DNA from: Variovorax sp. J22P240
Lineage (GTDB): Bacteria; Pseudomonadota; Gammaproteobacteria; Burkholderiales; Burkholderiaceae_C
Length of the DNA: 64,000 nt
Direction: 5' to 3'
Assembly (NCBI RefSeq): GCF_030316855.1
Contig: NZ_JASZYR010000006.1
Location: 62,001-126,000 of the forward strand
Part shown: positions 45,271-55,265 of the stretch, piece after piece
How the letters are laid out: each line of letters starts with the position of its first letter
How positions within the stretch are numbered: the stretch's first letter is position 1
Program-made: the position numbers and the translations under genes
Notes under the pieces: model-generated
The model's input: only the letters and a program-made list of their open reading frames with translations
What the model was told of the DNA's origin: nothing
The model's database searches: none

Positions 45271-46278
45271 ATGGCAGCTCTTTCGCTTCGCAACGTCATC
45301 AAACGCTACGGCCATGGGCCGAAGGCGAACCAGGTCATCCACGGCGTCAGCGCCGAGATCGCCGACCGCGAGTTCATCGTCATCGTCGGCCCCTCGGGCT
45401 GCGGCAAGTCCACGCTGCTGCGCATGGTCGCGGGCCTGGAGGAAATCAGCGCCGGCGAGATCCGCATCGGCGATCGGGTGGTGAACAACCTCGAACCGGC
45501 CGAGCGCGACATCGCGATGGTGTTCCAGAACTACGCGCTCTACCCGCACATGACGGTGTTCGACAACATGGCCTACGGCCTGAAGATCGCCAAGGTGCCG
45601 GTGCCGGAGATCAAGACGCGCGTCGACAAGGCGGCCAAGATCCTGGAACTGGGTCACCTGCTGGCGCGCAGGCCGCGCGAGCTCTCCGGCGGACAGCGCC
45701 AGCGCGTCGCCATGGGACGCGCCATCGTGCGGCAGCCGCGGGTGTTCCTGTTCGACGAGCCGCTGTCGAACCTCGACGCCAAGCTGCGCGCGCAGACCCG
45801 CCTGGAGATCCAGAAGCTGCACCGCGAACTCGGCATCACCTCGCTCTTCGTGACGCACGACCAGGTCGAGGCCATGACGCTGGCCCAGCGCATCATCGTG
45901 ATGAACGCCGGCGTGATGGACCAGTTCGGCACGCCCGAGGAGGTGTATTCGCGCCCCGCGACCACCTTCGTCGCCAGCTTCATCGGATCGCCTCCGATGA
46001 ATCTGTTGAAGCACGCACCCGGCGTGCGGCCGGGCACGATCCTCGGCATTCGCCCTGAACACCTGTCGCTCGATGGGAGCGGCTGGTCAGTGCAGGTGGA
46101 GCATGTGGAACTGCTCGGCGCGGAAAGGCTGATCTACGGCCGAATCGGTGAGGAGCAGTTGATCATGCGTGCGGACGAAGGCCTGACGCCGCCGGTCGCC
46201 GGCGACACCGTCAAGATCGCCGCGCGCCAGGACAAGCTGCACTGGTTCGACGCCGGCTCCGGCAAGCGAACAACGTGA
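45271..46278 (+). CDS. ugpC: Glycerol-3-phosphate ABC transporter ATP-binding protein UgpC
   Basis: ATPase subunit, 335 residues (E. coli 356). Walker A is GPSGCGKST, the Q-loop is [14 protein letters not shown], the signature [14 protein letters not shown], and Walker [13 protein letters not shown] with the H-loop [15 protein letters not shown] regulatory tail follows ([26 protein letters not shown] in outline) and is slightly shorter than in enterics. Its stop overlaps the ugpQ GTG start (GTGA). Confidence 0.95.
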   Translation: MAALSLRNVIKRYGHGPKANQVIHGVSAEIADREFIVIVGPSGCGKSTLLRMVAGLEEISAGEIRIGDRVVNNLEPAERDIAMVFQNYALYPHMTVFDNMAYGLKIAKVPVPEIKTRVDKAAKILELGHLLARRPRELSGGQRQRVAMGRAIVRQPRVFLFDEPLSNLDAKLRAQTRLEIQKLHRELGITSLFVTHDQVEAMTLAQRIIVMNAGVMDQFGTPEEVYSRPATTFVASFIGSPPMNLLKHAPGVRPGTILGIRPEHLSLDGSGWSVQVEHVELLGAERLIYGRIGEEQLIMRADEGLTPPVAGDTVKIAARQDKLHWFDAGSGKRTT

Positions 46279-47033
46279 ACGAGACGATGCCGGTCGCCGA
46301 TTGGCCCTACCCGCGCTGGATCGCGCACCGCGGCGCCGGCAAGCTTGCGCCCGAGAACACGCTGGCTGCGTTCCGGCTCGGTGCCGAGTGCGGCTATCGC
46401 ATGTTCGAATGCGATGCCAAGCTCAGTGCCGATGGCGTGCCTTTTCTCCTGCACGACGCCACGCTCGATCGCACGAGCAGCGGCCATGGCGTTGCGGGCA
46501 ATCTGCCTTGGGCGGTGCTTTCCCAACTTGACGCGGGCGCCTGGCACTCACGGCGCTATGCCGGCGAGCCGCTGGCGACGCTCGAAGGGCTCATCCGCTT
46601 CTGCATCGCCAATAGCCATGCGCTCAACATCGAGATCAAGCCTACGCCGGGGCTCGAACGGCTGACCGGCGAAACCGTGGCGCGGCAGGCCGCTGCGCTG
46701 TGGTCCGACGCGGCCCTGCCGCCACCATTCCTGACTTCGTTCGCGCCCGACGCCCTGCGAGGCGCTCAGGCCACGCAGCCCGAACTGCCGCGCGGCCTGC
46801 TGCTGGACACGCTGTGGGAGGGCTGGCTCGATACGGCGACGCAGCTCGGCTGCGGGGCGATCGTCTGCAACTACGCGCTGTGGGATGCCGCCACCGTGGC
46901 CCAGGTGCACGCGGCCGGCCTGCGCGCACTGAGCTACACGGTGAACGACGACTGGGCGGCCCGGCATCTGATCGCGCTCGGCACGGACGGCATCATTACG
47001 GACCGCGTCGACAGGTTCAGCCCGGCAAGCTGA
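46275..47033 (+). CDS. ugpQ: Cytoplasmic glycerophosphodiester phosphodiesterase UgpQ
   Basis: 252-residue GDPD enzyme that hydrolyses imported glycerophosphodiesters to glycerol-3-phosphate and an alcohol. Motifs are [18 protein letters not shown] (catalytic His), [22 protein letters not shown] (metal ligands and second His) and IEIKPTPG. It has no signal peptide, in line with the cytoplasmic UgpQ. The start is GTG 46275 within the ugpC stop; ATG 46287 is possible. It closes ugpBAECQ. Confidence 0.94.
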   Translation: MNETMPVADWPYPRWIAHRGAGKLAPENTLAAFRLGAECGYRMFECDAKLSADGVPFLLHDATLDRTSSGHGVAGNLPWAVLSQLDAGAWHSRRYAGEPLATLEGLIRFCIANSHALNIEIKPTPGLERLTGETVARQAAALWSDAALPPPFLTSFAPDALRGAQATQPELPRGLLLDTLWEGWLDTATQLGCGAIVCNYALWDAATVAQVHAAGLRALSYTVNDDWAARHLIALGTDGIITDRVDRFSPAS

Positions 47034-47095
47034 ATGCCGAGCCTGGCAGCGCCGAGCATTGCGCCGGTGGAACGCTCGCCTTTTATGATGAAGCC

Positions 47096-49558
47096 ATGAG
47101 TTGGCTCCAACGTCTCGCGGCATTGCTGCTCGCCGCCGTACTTTGCGGCCCCGCATTCGCCCAGGATGCATCGACCGAAGTCGCCCCCACCGTCGCCGCG
47201 TTGCGGGCTCAGCTCGACGACATGCCGAAGACCGTCGAAACCGGGGGCGACATCGTCCCCCTGATCACGAAGCTCCGTGGCATCGGCACGGCCACCGACA
47301 AATTCATCGCGACGCGCACGGGAGAACTCAACGACCTCAACGCGCGCCTCGGCGAACTGGGCAATCCGCCGGCGGCCGGCGCGGCGGCCGAAAACCCCGA
47401 CATTACCCGGCGGCGCGCCACGCTGACCAAGGAACGCAACGCGCTCGACGCCGACATCCGGCTGGCACGTCTCGTCACGGTGGATGCCCAGCAACGGGCC
47501 AGCGATCTGCTCGCCAAGCGACGCGCGCTGTTCGAAGCCCAGTTGACTGAACGCGCGCCGTCGCCCCTGGGCAGGGAGTTCTGGCGCGACATCGCCGATG
47601 TGTGGCCCTCCGACGTGGCCCGGCTGGGCGCTCTCGGCGCCGAACTGCGCGACGGTTTCGACGTGGCGCGGGAGCCAGCCCATGTCACGGCGGTGCTGCT
47701 CAGCAGCGTTGTGGCCCTGCTTGTCGCGCTGCTGGGCAACTGGATCGCCGAGCGCGGCTTGGCGCAGCTCGCCGCACGCTTCCTGCCCGGGGGCCGCTTG
47801 AGGCGTTCGCTGCTGGTGATCGCGATCGTCACGGCCAACGTCCTGCTGGTCGGCCTGGCAGCGCAGGGGGTCTACGCAACCTTCGATTTCCACGGCATCT
47901 GGGGACCGCAAAGCCGCAAGCTGGGCCAGGCCGTGGTGCAGTCGAGCATCTTCATCGCCTTCGTGGTCGGCCTCGGGCGCGCGCTGTTGTCCAACAGCCG
48001 GCCGTCGTGGCGCCTGCCGCCGATCCCCGACGCCATGGCCAAGCGTCTCGCGCCGTTCCCTTGGCTGATGGCCGTGGTTGCGACGCTGGTGTGGGCTCCG
48101 ACGCAGGTGAACGCGGTGGTGGAAGCCAGCTTCGCCGCTGTCGTCGGCTCGCATGTGGTGACGGCCCTGGCGCTCACCGCCATGATCGGAGCGATGCTGC
48201 TTCGACTGCGCGAGCCGGCGTATGCCGCGGCGGCCGCCGAAGGAGAGACACCGGCTGCATCGGACGCCCAGGCACCGGCAGCGGCGTCTCCCGCGCAGCC
48301 CGAGGTCCCCGAACGCCCGCTGTGGGTGGGCATCCTGCTGGCGATGGTCGCCCTGGCGCTGGTCGTGATCTGGATCCTGGTGGCGATCGGCTATGTGGCG
48401 ATGGCGAGCTTCCTGGCGAGCCAGCTCAATTGGACCTGCATCGTCGCGGCGGCGTTCTATGTCCTGTTCAAGTTCGCCGACGACCTATTCATGGCCGTGG
48501 TGTCGTCGCGCAGCAATTTCGGGCATCGATTGCAGGCGAGCTTCGGGCTGGAGCCACGCACGCTGGACCAGGCAGCGGTCGCGCTCTCGGGGCTGAGCCG
48601 CGTGGCGCTGTTCTTCTATATGTTGATTGCGCTGGCGACCCCCCTGGGCACGGGCCCGGGCGAGGTCTTCCTGCGCAGCAGCAAGTTCGTCGGCGGTGTC
48701 AAGGTCGGAGAAATCCAGCTCGTTCCCGGCGCGATCTTCAGCGCGGTGGCCGTGCTCGTGGGCGGATTTGTCGCGCTGCGCGTGGTCAAGCGCTGGCTGG
48801 AGGGGCGCTACCTGCCGAACACCGCGCTCGAACCCGGCATGCAGAGTTCGATCACGACGCTGCTCGGCTATGTCGGCGGGATCGTGGTGGTCGCTTTCGC
48901 GCTCTCAGCGCTCGGCATCGGCATCGAGCGCATCGCGTGGGTGGCGAGCGCACTGTCGGTCGGTATCGGCTTCGGCTTGCAGGCCATCGTGCAGAACTTC
49001 ATCTCGGGGCTGATCCTGCTGGCGGAGCAGCCGGTCAAGGTCGGCGACTGGGTGGTCCTGGGCAATGCCGAGGGGGACGTGCGGCGCATCAACGTGCGCG
49101 CGACGGAAATCCAACTGGGCGATCGCTCGACGATGATCGTGCCGAATTCGGAGTTCATCACCAAGACCGTGCGCAACATGACCCTCGCCAACTCCGAGGG
49201 CCGCGTGCTCATCCGCCTGCCGATGCCGTTGACCACCAATGCCAGTCGCGCGCGCGAAGTGATGCTGGCGGCGTTTGCCAATCACCCTGGCGTGCTGTCC
49301 ACGCCGGCACCGACGGTCACGCTGGAAGGCATCGAGGTCGGATTTCTGATCTTCCAGGCGATCGCCTACGTGCCAAGCCCGCGCCTGGCCGGCGGGGTGC
49401 GCAGCGACGTTCTCTTCGCGATCCTCGATGGTTTGCAGGCGGCCGGCTTGCCGCTGGCGGCCTATCCGGGCGTCCCGCCCACGCCCGGGACAGCGGGCGC
49501 GCCACCCCTGCCGGCCCCTGCGGCCGCCGCCCCCGTGGGGCCGCTGATCGCGCCCTAG
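47096..49558 (+). CDS. DUF3772 mechanosensitive channel (MscS family, large type)
   Basis: 820-residue channel. A signal peptide (cleaved near GPAFAQDAS) precedes a periplasmic helical DUF3772-type domain (about 25-190), then around ten membrane helices. The MscS core has ALSVGIGFGLQAIVQNFISGL (pore helix), LLAEQPVKVGDWVVLGNAEGDV and IVPNSEFITKTVRNMTL. It opens under membrane tension to relieve osmotic downshock. A Pro/Ala-rich tail ends the protein. A TATGAT box ends only six bases before the ATG. Its stop shares a CTAG with the convergent membrane-protein gene. Confidence 0.92.
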   Translation: MSWLQRLAALLLAAVLCGPAFAQDASTEVAPTVAALRAQLDDMPKTVETGGDIVPLITKLRGIGTATDKFIATRTGELNDLNARLGELGNPPAAGAAAENPDITRRRATLTKERNALDADIRLARLVTVDAQQRASDLLAKRRALFEAQLTERAPSPLGREFWRDIADVWPSDVARLGALGAELRDGFDVAREPAHVTAVLLSSVVALLVALLGNWIAERGLAQLAARFLPGGRLRRSLLVIAIVTANVLLVGLAAQGVYATFDFHGIWGPQSRKLGQAVVQSSIFIAFVVGLGRALLSNSRPSWRLPPIPDAMAKRLAPFPWLMAVVATLVWAPTQVNAVVEASFAAVVGSHVVTALALTAMIGAMLLRLREPAYAAAAAEGETPAASDAQAPAAASPAQPEVPERPLWVGILLAMVALALVVIWILVAIGYVAMASFLASQLNWTCIVAAAFYVLFKFADDLFMAVVSSRSNFGHRLQASFGLEPRTLDQAAVALSGLSRVALFFYMLIALATPLGTGPGEVFLRSSKFVGGVKVGEIQLVPGAIFSAVAVLVGGFVALRVVKRWLEGRYLPNTALEPGMQSSITTLLGYVGGIVVVAFALSALGIGIERIAWVASALSVGIGFGLQAIVQNFISGLILLAEQPVKVGDWVVLGNAEGDVRRINVRATEIQLGDRSTMIVPNSEFITKTVRNMTLANSEGRVLIRLPMPLTTNASRAREVMLAAFANHPGVLSTPAPTVTLEGIEVGFLIFQAIAYVPSPRLAGGVRSDVLFAILDGLQAAGLPLAAYPGVPPTPGTAGAPPLPAPAAAAPVGPLIAP

Positions 49559-49887
49559 CGGCGCCAGCCTCCGGCGACCAGCCACTGGCTGGTGCCGCAT
49601 GCGACCACCAGTGCCGCGTAGGTGGTCATCTTTCCGTCGCGGCCGAAAATGATCAGCCCGGCCGCGAGCACCGCGACGCCTACTACGAAATTGATAGCAC
49701 CTTGCGCCCACCAGGCGGGGGCTTTGGCCGCCCGCCGCATCGAAAACCGACCCAGGATGGCGCACAGGAAGCCGACCGAGAACGCCGGGGCAACGAAATT
49801 GAGCAGGTGATTGAGGAAGTCCAGCGGAGTCATCGGATACGCCGCGCAACGGGCAACCGGGGTGATCGCCGCCATGACTACGGCCAT
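49555..49887 (-). CDS. Small hypothetical membrane protein
   Basis: 110-residue protein with about three hydrophobic helices (LLNFVAPAFSVGFLCAILG, INFVVGVAVLAAGLIIFG and TYAALVVACGTSQWLVAG). Start uncertain: ATG 49887, 49875 and 49833 are all in frame and none has a strong ribosome site; the last begins MTPLDFLNHLLNF, a natural membrane-protein start. No family recognised. Divergent from hemA and convergent, via CTAG, with the MscS gene. An AT-rich run reading GCTATCAATTTCGTAGTAG on this strand interrupts the GC-rich coding sequence. Confidence 0.72.
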   Translation of the reverse strand: MAVVMAAITPVARCAAYPMTPLDFLNHLLNFVAPAFSVGFLCAILGRFSMRRAAKAPAWWAQGAINFVVGVAVLAAGLIIFGRDGKMTTYAALVVACGTSQWLVAGGWRR

Positions 49888-49923
49888 TTTTCGGACGGCG
49901 CGCCGTCTGCGGGCTGCTGATTT

Positions 49924-49929
49924 TATAAT
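49924..49929 (+). promoter_or_regulatory. Consensus -10 box immediately before hemA
   Basis: TATAAT followed by eight bases and then the hemA ATG. Transcription from it would begin at or next to the start codon, giving a leaderless or nearly leaderless message. No clear -35 is visible. Confidence 0.5.
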
Positions 49930-49937
49930 CAGCGGCT

Positions 49938-51233
49938 ATGTCAGTCTGGGCCCTCGGCTTGAACCACACGACCGCGCCGCTCGACCTGCGCGGTCGTTTT
50001 GCGTTCGCCATCGACCAGATCGCCCCGACGCTGCACAGCCTGCGGCACTCTTTCGGCTCCCAACGCCACCCCAGCGTCGAGGCGGCAATCATCTCGACCT
50101 GCAACCGCACCGAGATCTACTGCGCCGCCGACCACCAGGCGCTCGACCACACGGTCGACTGGCTGGCCCGGAGCGGCGGCGTCGCGCCGGCCCTGCTTCG
50201 ATCGCACGCCTACACGCTGCATGACGACCAGGCAGCGCGGCATGCCTTTCGCGTGGCCAGCGGACTCGATTCGATGGTGCTGGGCGAGGCGCAGATCCTG
50301 GGCCAGATGAAGGACGCCATCCGCGTCGCTGAAACCGCCGGCGCCCTCGGCAGCACGCTGAACCAGTTGTTCCAGCGCTCCTTCGCGGTCGCCAAGGAAG
50401 TGCGCACCGCCACCGAGATCGGCGCGCACTCCATCAGCATGGCGGCCGCGGCGGTTCGGCTGGCCGGACAGCTTTTCGAAGATCTGCAACGCACGCGCGT
50501 GCTCTTCGTCGGCGCCGGCGAGATGATCGACCTGGCGGTCACGCACTTCGCCGCCAAGCAGCCCAAATCCATCGTCATCGCCAACCGCACGATCGAACGC
50601 GGCGAAAAGCTCGCGTCCCGCTTTGGTGGCGAAGCCATGCGGCTCGCGGACCTGCCATCGCGTCTTGCCGAATTCGACATCGTCGTAAGCTGTACCGCGA
50701 GCACGTTGCCGCTCATCGGCCTCGGCGCCGTGGAACGCGCGCTCAAGCTGCGCAAGCACCGCCCGATGTTCATGGTGGATCTCGCCGTGCCGCGCGACAT
50801 CGAGCCCGAAGTCAAGGCGCTGGAAGACGTCTACCTCTACACGGTCGACGATCTTGCACAGGTCGTCCAGCAAGGCCATGCCAACCGGCAGGCCGCCGTA
50901 GCGCAGGCCGAAGTCATCATCGATGCCGGCGTACAGAGCTTCATGCACTGGCTGGACCAGCGCGGCACCGTGCCGCTGATCCGGCAGCTCAACGCACAGA
51001 CCGACGAATGGCGCGCCACCGAACTGGCCCGTGCGCGCAAGCTGCTCGCCAAGGGCGAAAGCGTCGACGCCGTGTTGGAAGCGCTCTCGCGCGGGCTCAC
51101 GCAGAAGATGCTGCACGGCGCCATGGCCGAGCTGCATGCTGGCGACGCCGCAGCGCGCGAGCACACGGCGCAGGCCATCTCGCGCCTCTTCTTGCGCAAC
51201 GATCTTCGCGGCGATCCGCGCAAAGAGCCTTAG
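49938..51233 (+). CDS. hemA: Glutamyl-tRNA reductase
   Basis: First committed enzyme of C5-pathway heme synthesis, reducing glutamyl-tRNA to glutamate-1-semialdehyde. 431 residues. The N-terminus [18 protein letters not shown] matches the family start. The catalytic Cys is about residue 55 in [10 protein letters not shown], the signature [12 protein letters not shown] follows, and the NADPH fold is [20 protein letters not shown]. First of hemA-prfA-prmC, a gene order widespread in proteobacteria. A TATAAT lies eight bases before the ATG, with no Shine-Dalgarno. Confidence 0.96.
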   Translation: MSVWALGLNHTTAPLDLRGRFAFAIDQIAPTLHSLRHSFGSQRHPSVEAAIISTCNRTEIYCAADHQALDHTVDWLARSGGVAPALLRSHAYTLHDDQAARHAFRVASGLDSMVLGEAQILGQMKDAIRVAETAGALGSTLNQLFQRSFAVAKEVRTATEIGAHSISMAAAAVRLAGQLFEDLQRTRVLFVGAGEMIDLAVTHFAAKQPKSIVIANRTIERGEKLASRFGGEAMRLADLPSRLAEFDIVVSCTASTLPLIGLGAVERALKLRKHRPMFMVDLAVPRDIEPEVKALEDVYLYTVDDLAQVVQQGHANRQAAVAQAEVIIDAGVQSFMHWLDQRGTVPLIRQLNAQTDEWRATELARARKLLAKGESVDAVLEALSRGLTQKMLHGAMAELHAGDAAAREHTAQAISRLFLRNDLRGDPRKEP

Positions 51234-51319
51234 CGACGCTCGTCGCCCCGGTGGCGCTTGCCGCCCCAGCCGTTGCCGCAGTCCGAGCGGCCCGTCCCTT
51301 TCGCAATTCCCCTGCTGCC

Positions 51320-52408
51320 GTGAAACCATTCCTGCGTCACCAACTCGAGCGCTACGCGCAACGCCTCGGCGAACTGGACTTCCTGCTTTCGCGGGAGGAC
51401 ATCATGTCCGACATGGCGCAGTACCGCACCATCTCCCGCGAGCATGCGGAGGTCACGCAGATTGCCGGCCGCTACCACCGTTATGTCCAGCGCGAAGCCG
51501 ACCTGGCCAGCGCGCGCGAGATGCTCGACGAGCCCGACATGGCCGAAATGGCCCGGGAGGAGATCGCGAGCGCCGAGGCTGAACTCGTCCAGCTCGAAGA
51601 CGAACTCCAGCGCTTGCTGTTGCCCAAGGACCCGGACGACGCGCGCAATGCCTTCCTCGAAATCCGCGCTGGCACGGGCGGGGACGAGTCGGCCCTCTTC
51701 GCCGGCGACCTGCTGCGGATGTACACGCGCTATTCGGAGCGTGCAGGCTGGCGCTGCGAGATCGTCAGCGAAAGCGAGAGCGAACTCGGCGGCTACAAGG
51801 AGGTGGTGGTGCGCATCGTGGGCGACGACGTGTTCGGCAAGCTGCGCTTCGAATCCGGCGGCCACCGCGTGCAGCGCGTGCCGGCGACCGAGACGCAGGG
51901 CCGCATCCACACCAGCGCCTGCACGGTCGCAGTGCTGGCCGAGCCCGACGAGACGCAGGCGGTGCAGATCAATCCGGCCGACCTGCGCATCGACACCTAT
52001 CGCGCCAGCGGCGCGGGTGGGCAGCACATCAACAAGACCGATTCGGCAGTGCGCATCACGCACATTCCGACCGGCATCGTCGCCGAATGCCAGGACGACC
52101 GCAGCCAGCACCGCAACAAGGCGAAGGCGCTGCAGGTGCTGTCCGCACGCATCCAGGAAAAGGACCGCAGCGAACGCGCAGCCAAGGATGCTGCACTGCG
52201 CAAGGGCCTGATCGGCAGCGGCGATCGCAGCGACCGCATCCGCACCTACAACTTCCCGCAAGGCCGGCTCACGGACCACCGCATCAACCTCACGCTCTAC
52301 AAGTTGCTTGCCATCATGGAAGGCGACTTGGGTGATGTGCTGGCGGCCCTGCAGCACGCCCGCGAAGCGGAGCAGTTGGCGGAACTCGAAGCCAGCCTGC
52401 CGGCGTGA
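51320..52408 (+). CDS. prfA: Peptide chain release factor 1
   Basis: Recognises UAA and UAG and triggers peptide release. 362 residues from GTG 51320 ([20 protein letters not shown] follows). The GGQ motif is in [18 protein letters not shown], where PrmC methylates the Gln. The anticodon-like region includes [18 protein letters not shown] is chosen because the family starts at this helix and longer in-frame sequence lies in the hemA end. It overlaps prmC by GTGA. Confidence 0.96.
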   Translation: MKPFLRHQLERYAQRLGELDFLLSREDIMSDMAQYRTISREHAEVTQIAGRYHRYVQREADLASAREMLDEPDMAEMAREEIASAEAELVQLEDELQRLLLPKDPDDARNAFLEIRAGTGGDESALFAGDLLRMYTRYSERAGWRCEIVSESESELGGYKEVVVRIVGDDVFGKLRFESGGHRVQRVPATETQGRIHTSACTVAVLAEPDETQAVQINPADLRIDTYRASGAGGQHINKTDSAVRITHIPTGIVAECQDDRSQHRNKAKALQVLSARIQEKDRSERAAKDAALRKGLIGSGDRSDRIRTYNFPQGRLTDHRINLTLYKLLAIMEGDLGDVLAALQHAREAEQLAELEASLPA

Positions 52409-53259
52409 CGACTTCGGACAAGCCATCGCCCTCCACCGCAGTCCAGATGCTGGCCGCGGCGGCGGCCCTGGGCGTCGGGCGGCTCGACGCCCAACTCCTT
52501 TTGTTGCATGCGCTGGGTCGCCATGGCAGCGAGCGCGCCTGGCTGCTGGCGCACGACACGGATGCGCTGGCGGACCCGGTGTGGCCCGCATTCGCGCACC
52601 TTTGCGCGCGACGGGTCGCGGGCGAGCCGGTGGCCTACCTGGTCGGCGAAAAGGAGTTCCACGGGCTCGACTTGCAGGTGGACCCGCGCGTGCTGGTGCC
52701 CCGGCCCGACACCGAGACGCTGGTCGACTGGGCGCTGCAACGCCTGGATGGCCGGGCGGCGCCGTCTGTGCTGGACCTCGGCACGGGCAGCGGCGCGATC
52801 GCACTGGCCATCCAGCACGCACGCCCGGACGCGAAGGTCACGGCCGTCGATGCCAGCGCCGATGCCCTGGCCGTCGCGAGCGCCAACGCCGCCAGGCTCG
52901 GGCTGCCGGTGCGCTTCATGGAGTCAAACTGGCTGGCGGGCGCCGACGCAGGTCACGACCTGATCGTCTCGAATCCGCCCTATATCGCTTCCGGCGACTC
53001 CCACTTGCCAGCCCTGCGCCACGAACCGATCGACGCGCTCGTTTCCGGTGTCGATGGGCTCGACGACATCCGCTGCATCGTCCAGGCGGCGCCGGACCAC
53101 CTGGCGGACGGCGGCTGGCTGATGCTCGAACACGGCTACGACCAGGCCGAGGCGGTGCGCCGGCTGCTCGCGCAGCGTGGCTTTGCCGAGGTCCAAAGCC
53201 GCGACGACCTCGCCGGCATCGCACGATGTTCCGGCGGGATCTGGCGCACGGTGAAATAA
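52405..53259 (+). CDS. prmC: Release factor glutamine methyltransferase
   Basis: SAM-dependent N5-glutamine methyltransferase that modifies the GGQ of RF1 and RF2. 284 residues. The N-terminal helical domain includes [22 protein letters not shown] in outline and [15 protein letters not shown]. Motif I is [16 protein letters not shown] and the substrate motif NPPY is in [15 protein letters not shown] 52405 overlaps the prfA stop, coupling enzyme and substrate. grxD follows after 30 bases. Confidence 0.96.
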   Translation: MTTSDKPSPSTAVQMLAAAAALGVGRLDAQLLLLHALGRHGSERAWLLAHDTDALADPVWPAFAHLCARRVAGEPVAYLVGEKEFHGLDLQVDPRVLVPRPDTETLVDWALQRLDGRAAPSVLDLGTGSGAIALAIQHARPDAKVTAVDASADALAVASANAARLGLPVRFMESNWLAGADAGHDLIVSNPPYIASGDSHLPALRHEPIDALVSGVDGLDDIRCIVQAAPDHLADGGWLMLEHGYDQAEAVRRLLAQRGFAEVQSRDDLAGIARCSGGIWRTVK

Positions 53260-53289
53260 TCCGCCCAGCCCAATTTCCAGGAGACTCCC

Positions 53290-53616
53290 ATGTCCGAAGC
53301 CCAGCAACGCATTGACGACCTCGTCAAGACCAACGACCTCGTGCTCTTCATGAAGGGCAACGCCAGTTTCCCGATGTGCGGCTTTTCCGGCCGCGCGATC
53401 CAGATCCTCAAGGCCGTGGGTGTCGACACGCGAACGCTCAAGACCGTCAATGTGCTGGAAGACGACGCCATCCGCCAGGGCATCAAGGAATACAGCAACT
53501 GGCCGACCATCCCCCAGCTCTACGTGAAGGGTGAGTTTGTCGGCGGTTCGGACATCCTGATGGAGATGTACGAATCCGGCGAGCTGCAGCAGATGCTCAA
53601 TAGCAGTCCAGCCTGA
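53290..53616 (+). CDS. grxD: Monothiol glutaredoxin Grx4
   Basis: 108-residue monothiol glutaredoxin with the CGFS active site (SFPMCGFSGRAIQIL near residue 32), WPTIPQLYVKGEFVGGSDI and a C-terminal helix ESGELQQML. CGFS glutaredoxins bind a bridging 2Fe-2S cluster with glutathione and hand it to client proteins. GGAG lies just before ATG 53290. 30 bases after prmC and 22 before the cupin gene, probably in the same transcript. Confidence 0.96.
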   Translation: MSEAQQRIDDLVKTNDLVLFMKGNASFPMCGFSGRAIQILKAVGVDTRTLKTVNVLEDDAIRQGIKEYSNWPTIPQLYVKGEFVGGSDILMEMYESGELQQMLNSSPA

Positions 53617-53638
53617 CCCTTCGCGCGCCCGGCAGGCC

Positions 53639-54136
53639 ATGAGCCACGATCACGGCGATCACGAACACGCGCACGAAGGCGCCTGGAAGCACGATGGCGT
53701 GCGGGTGATCCCCGGCAACCAGCTCGACACCAACACTGCGCAGACGCCGGGCATGAACCGGGCCGCGGCGATCAATTTCGCGCGCGTCGGCGCCCAGAAG
53801 CTCTGGGCGGGCACGGTGACGATCCATGCCAATGCCAAGACCGGCGCCCATCATCACGGCCACCTCGAATCCGTGATCTACGTGGTGCGGGGACGTGCCC
53901 GCATGCGCTGGGGCGAACGGCTGGAGTTCACGGCCGAAGCCGGACCGGGCGACTTCATCTACGTGCCGCCTTATGTGCCGCACCAGGAAATCAACGCCAG
54001 CGAGACCGAAGCGCTCGAATGCGTGCTCTGCCGCAGCGACGGGCAGGCGGTGGCGGTCAACCTCGACATCGAGCCCGTCGAGAAACCCGATACGGTGCTG
54101 TGGGTCGATCCGACCCACCCGCAGGGCGGCGTGTGA
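53639..54136 (+). CDS. Cupin domain protein with His-rich N-terminus
   Basis: 165-residue single-domain cupin. Motif 1 (GAHHHGHLESVIYVVRGRAR, metal-binding His residues) and motif 2 (GDFIYVPPYVPHQEIN) are intact, so a metal ion is expected in the barrel. The N-terminus MSHDHGDHEHAHEG is an additional histidine-rich stretch that could bind Ni, Zn or Co. Enzymatic role unknown; such small cupins include dioxygenases, isomerases and sensors. Follows grxD by 22 bases on the same strand. Confidence 0.88.
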   Translation: MSHDHGDHEHAHEGAWKHDGVRVIPGNQLDTNTAQTPGMNRAAAINFARVGAQKLWAGTVTIHANAKTGAHHHGHLESVIYVVRGRARMRWGERLEFTAEAGPGDFIYVPPYVPHQEINASETEALECVLCRSDGQAVAVNLDIEPVEKPDTVLWVDPTHPQGGV

Positions 54137-54245
54137 CTGCGCCGCGACAGAATCCCAAAACCCTGAAAAGCGAGGAAACGTAGACATCCGTCGAACGCGG
54201 GCACGGCTTATGCTGTCCAAAGAGTGTTCGAAACCGGAGGTGTCC

Positions 54246-55241
54246 ATGGATTCCCGCAGTCTCGTCCCCGCCTCGCCGGCGTTCCAGTTGCCGGTGGCCC
54301 ATCTGCGCAGCGTGTTCCAGACGCACGACGTCGAACGCAAGCTCGCCAAGCTCCCCGATCGCGACCACGAACACCTGCGGACCACCTACGAGCGCATGCT
54401 CGAACGCGGCCCCGATCGCTTCCAGGTCAAGCCGAGCGGCGTCCCCGAAATGGCCGCGCTGTACGCTCAGTTGCCCAACTTCACGGAAGTGCTCGACGAC
54501 GTGCGCCGCCACGTCGCGCTCGCGCAGGACAGCCGCGACGGCCTCGAAGTGACGCCCATGCTGCTGCTCGGCCCGCCCGGTATCGGCAAGACCCATTTCG
54601 CGAAGAAGCTCGCCGAGTTGCTCGGCACCGGCATGTCGCTGGTGCCGATGAATTCGATGACCGCCGGCTGGCTGCTTTCGGGTGCATCCTCGCAATGGAA
54701 GGGCGCCAAGCCCGGCAAGGTTTTCGAGGCGCTGGTCGACGGCCAGTACGCCAACCCGGTGATGGTGATCGACGAGATCGACAAGGCCGGCGCCGACAGC
54801 CAGTACGACCCGCTCGGTGCCCTGTACAACCTGCTCGAGCACGATACGGCACACGCCTTCGTCGATGAATTCGCCGAAGTGCCCATCGATGCCAGTCAGG
54901 TGATCTGGATCACCACGGCGAACGACGAGCGCAGCATTCCCGAGCCCATCCTGAACCGCATGAACGTGTTCGAGATCGAAGCGCCCTCACCCGAGGCCGC
55001 GCGCCAGATCGCGCGACAGCTCTACATCTCGATCCGCAACGACCACGACTGGGGCCGACTGCTGACCGAGGAGCCCTCCGGCGACGTGCTCGACCATCTG
55101 GCCACGCTCGCTCCACGCGAGATGCGCCGCGCGCTGATGACCGGCTTCGGCAACGCCCGACTGGCCGGCCGCGACGAGGTTCGCGTCGACGATCTCCCGC
55201 GCGCCAACGTGGCCCGCAACCGCATCGGGTTCGTCCAATAG
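54246..55241 (+). CDS. Lon-like AAA+ ATPase lacking a protease domain
   Basis: 331-residue AAA+ protein. The N-terminal helical part (about 25-100) precedes Walker A GPPGIGKT (109-116). The pore-side segment SGASSQWKGAKPGKVFEALV resembles that of Lon. Walker B is VMVIDEID (172-179), sensor 1 Asn226 lies in IWITTAND, and the arginine finger region is PEPILNRMNVFEI. The usual Lon substrate domain and Ser-Lys protease are absent, so it would be an unfoldase or remodelling factor with unknown clients. GGAGG precedes ATG 54246. Stands alone between the cupin and the CorC-like gene. Confidence 0.88.
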   Translation: MDSRSLVPASPAFQLPVAHLRSVFQTHDVERKLAKLPDRDHEHLRTTYERMLERGPDRFQVKPSGVPEMAALYAQLPNFTEVLDDVRRHVALAQDSRDGLEVTPMLLLGPPGIGKTHFAKKLAELLGTGMSLVPMNSMTAGWLLSGASSQWKGAKPGKVFEALVDGQYANPVMVIDEIDKAGADSQYDPLGALYNLLEHDTAHAFVDEFAEVPIDASQVIWITTANDERSIPEPILNRMNVFEIEAPSPEAARQIARQLYISIRNDHDWGRLLTEEPSGDVLDHLATLAPREMRRALMTGFGNARLAGRDEVRVDDLPRANVARNRIGFVQ

Positions 55242-55265
55242 AAGGCGCTCGGCGGGCATGGCACC

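Noticed and set aside
47602..49920. 772-codon frame overlapping the MscS gene in another frame
   Set aside because: Arg/Gly/Ala-rich and lacks membrane segments or motifs; the MscS frame carries all family signatures.
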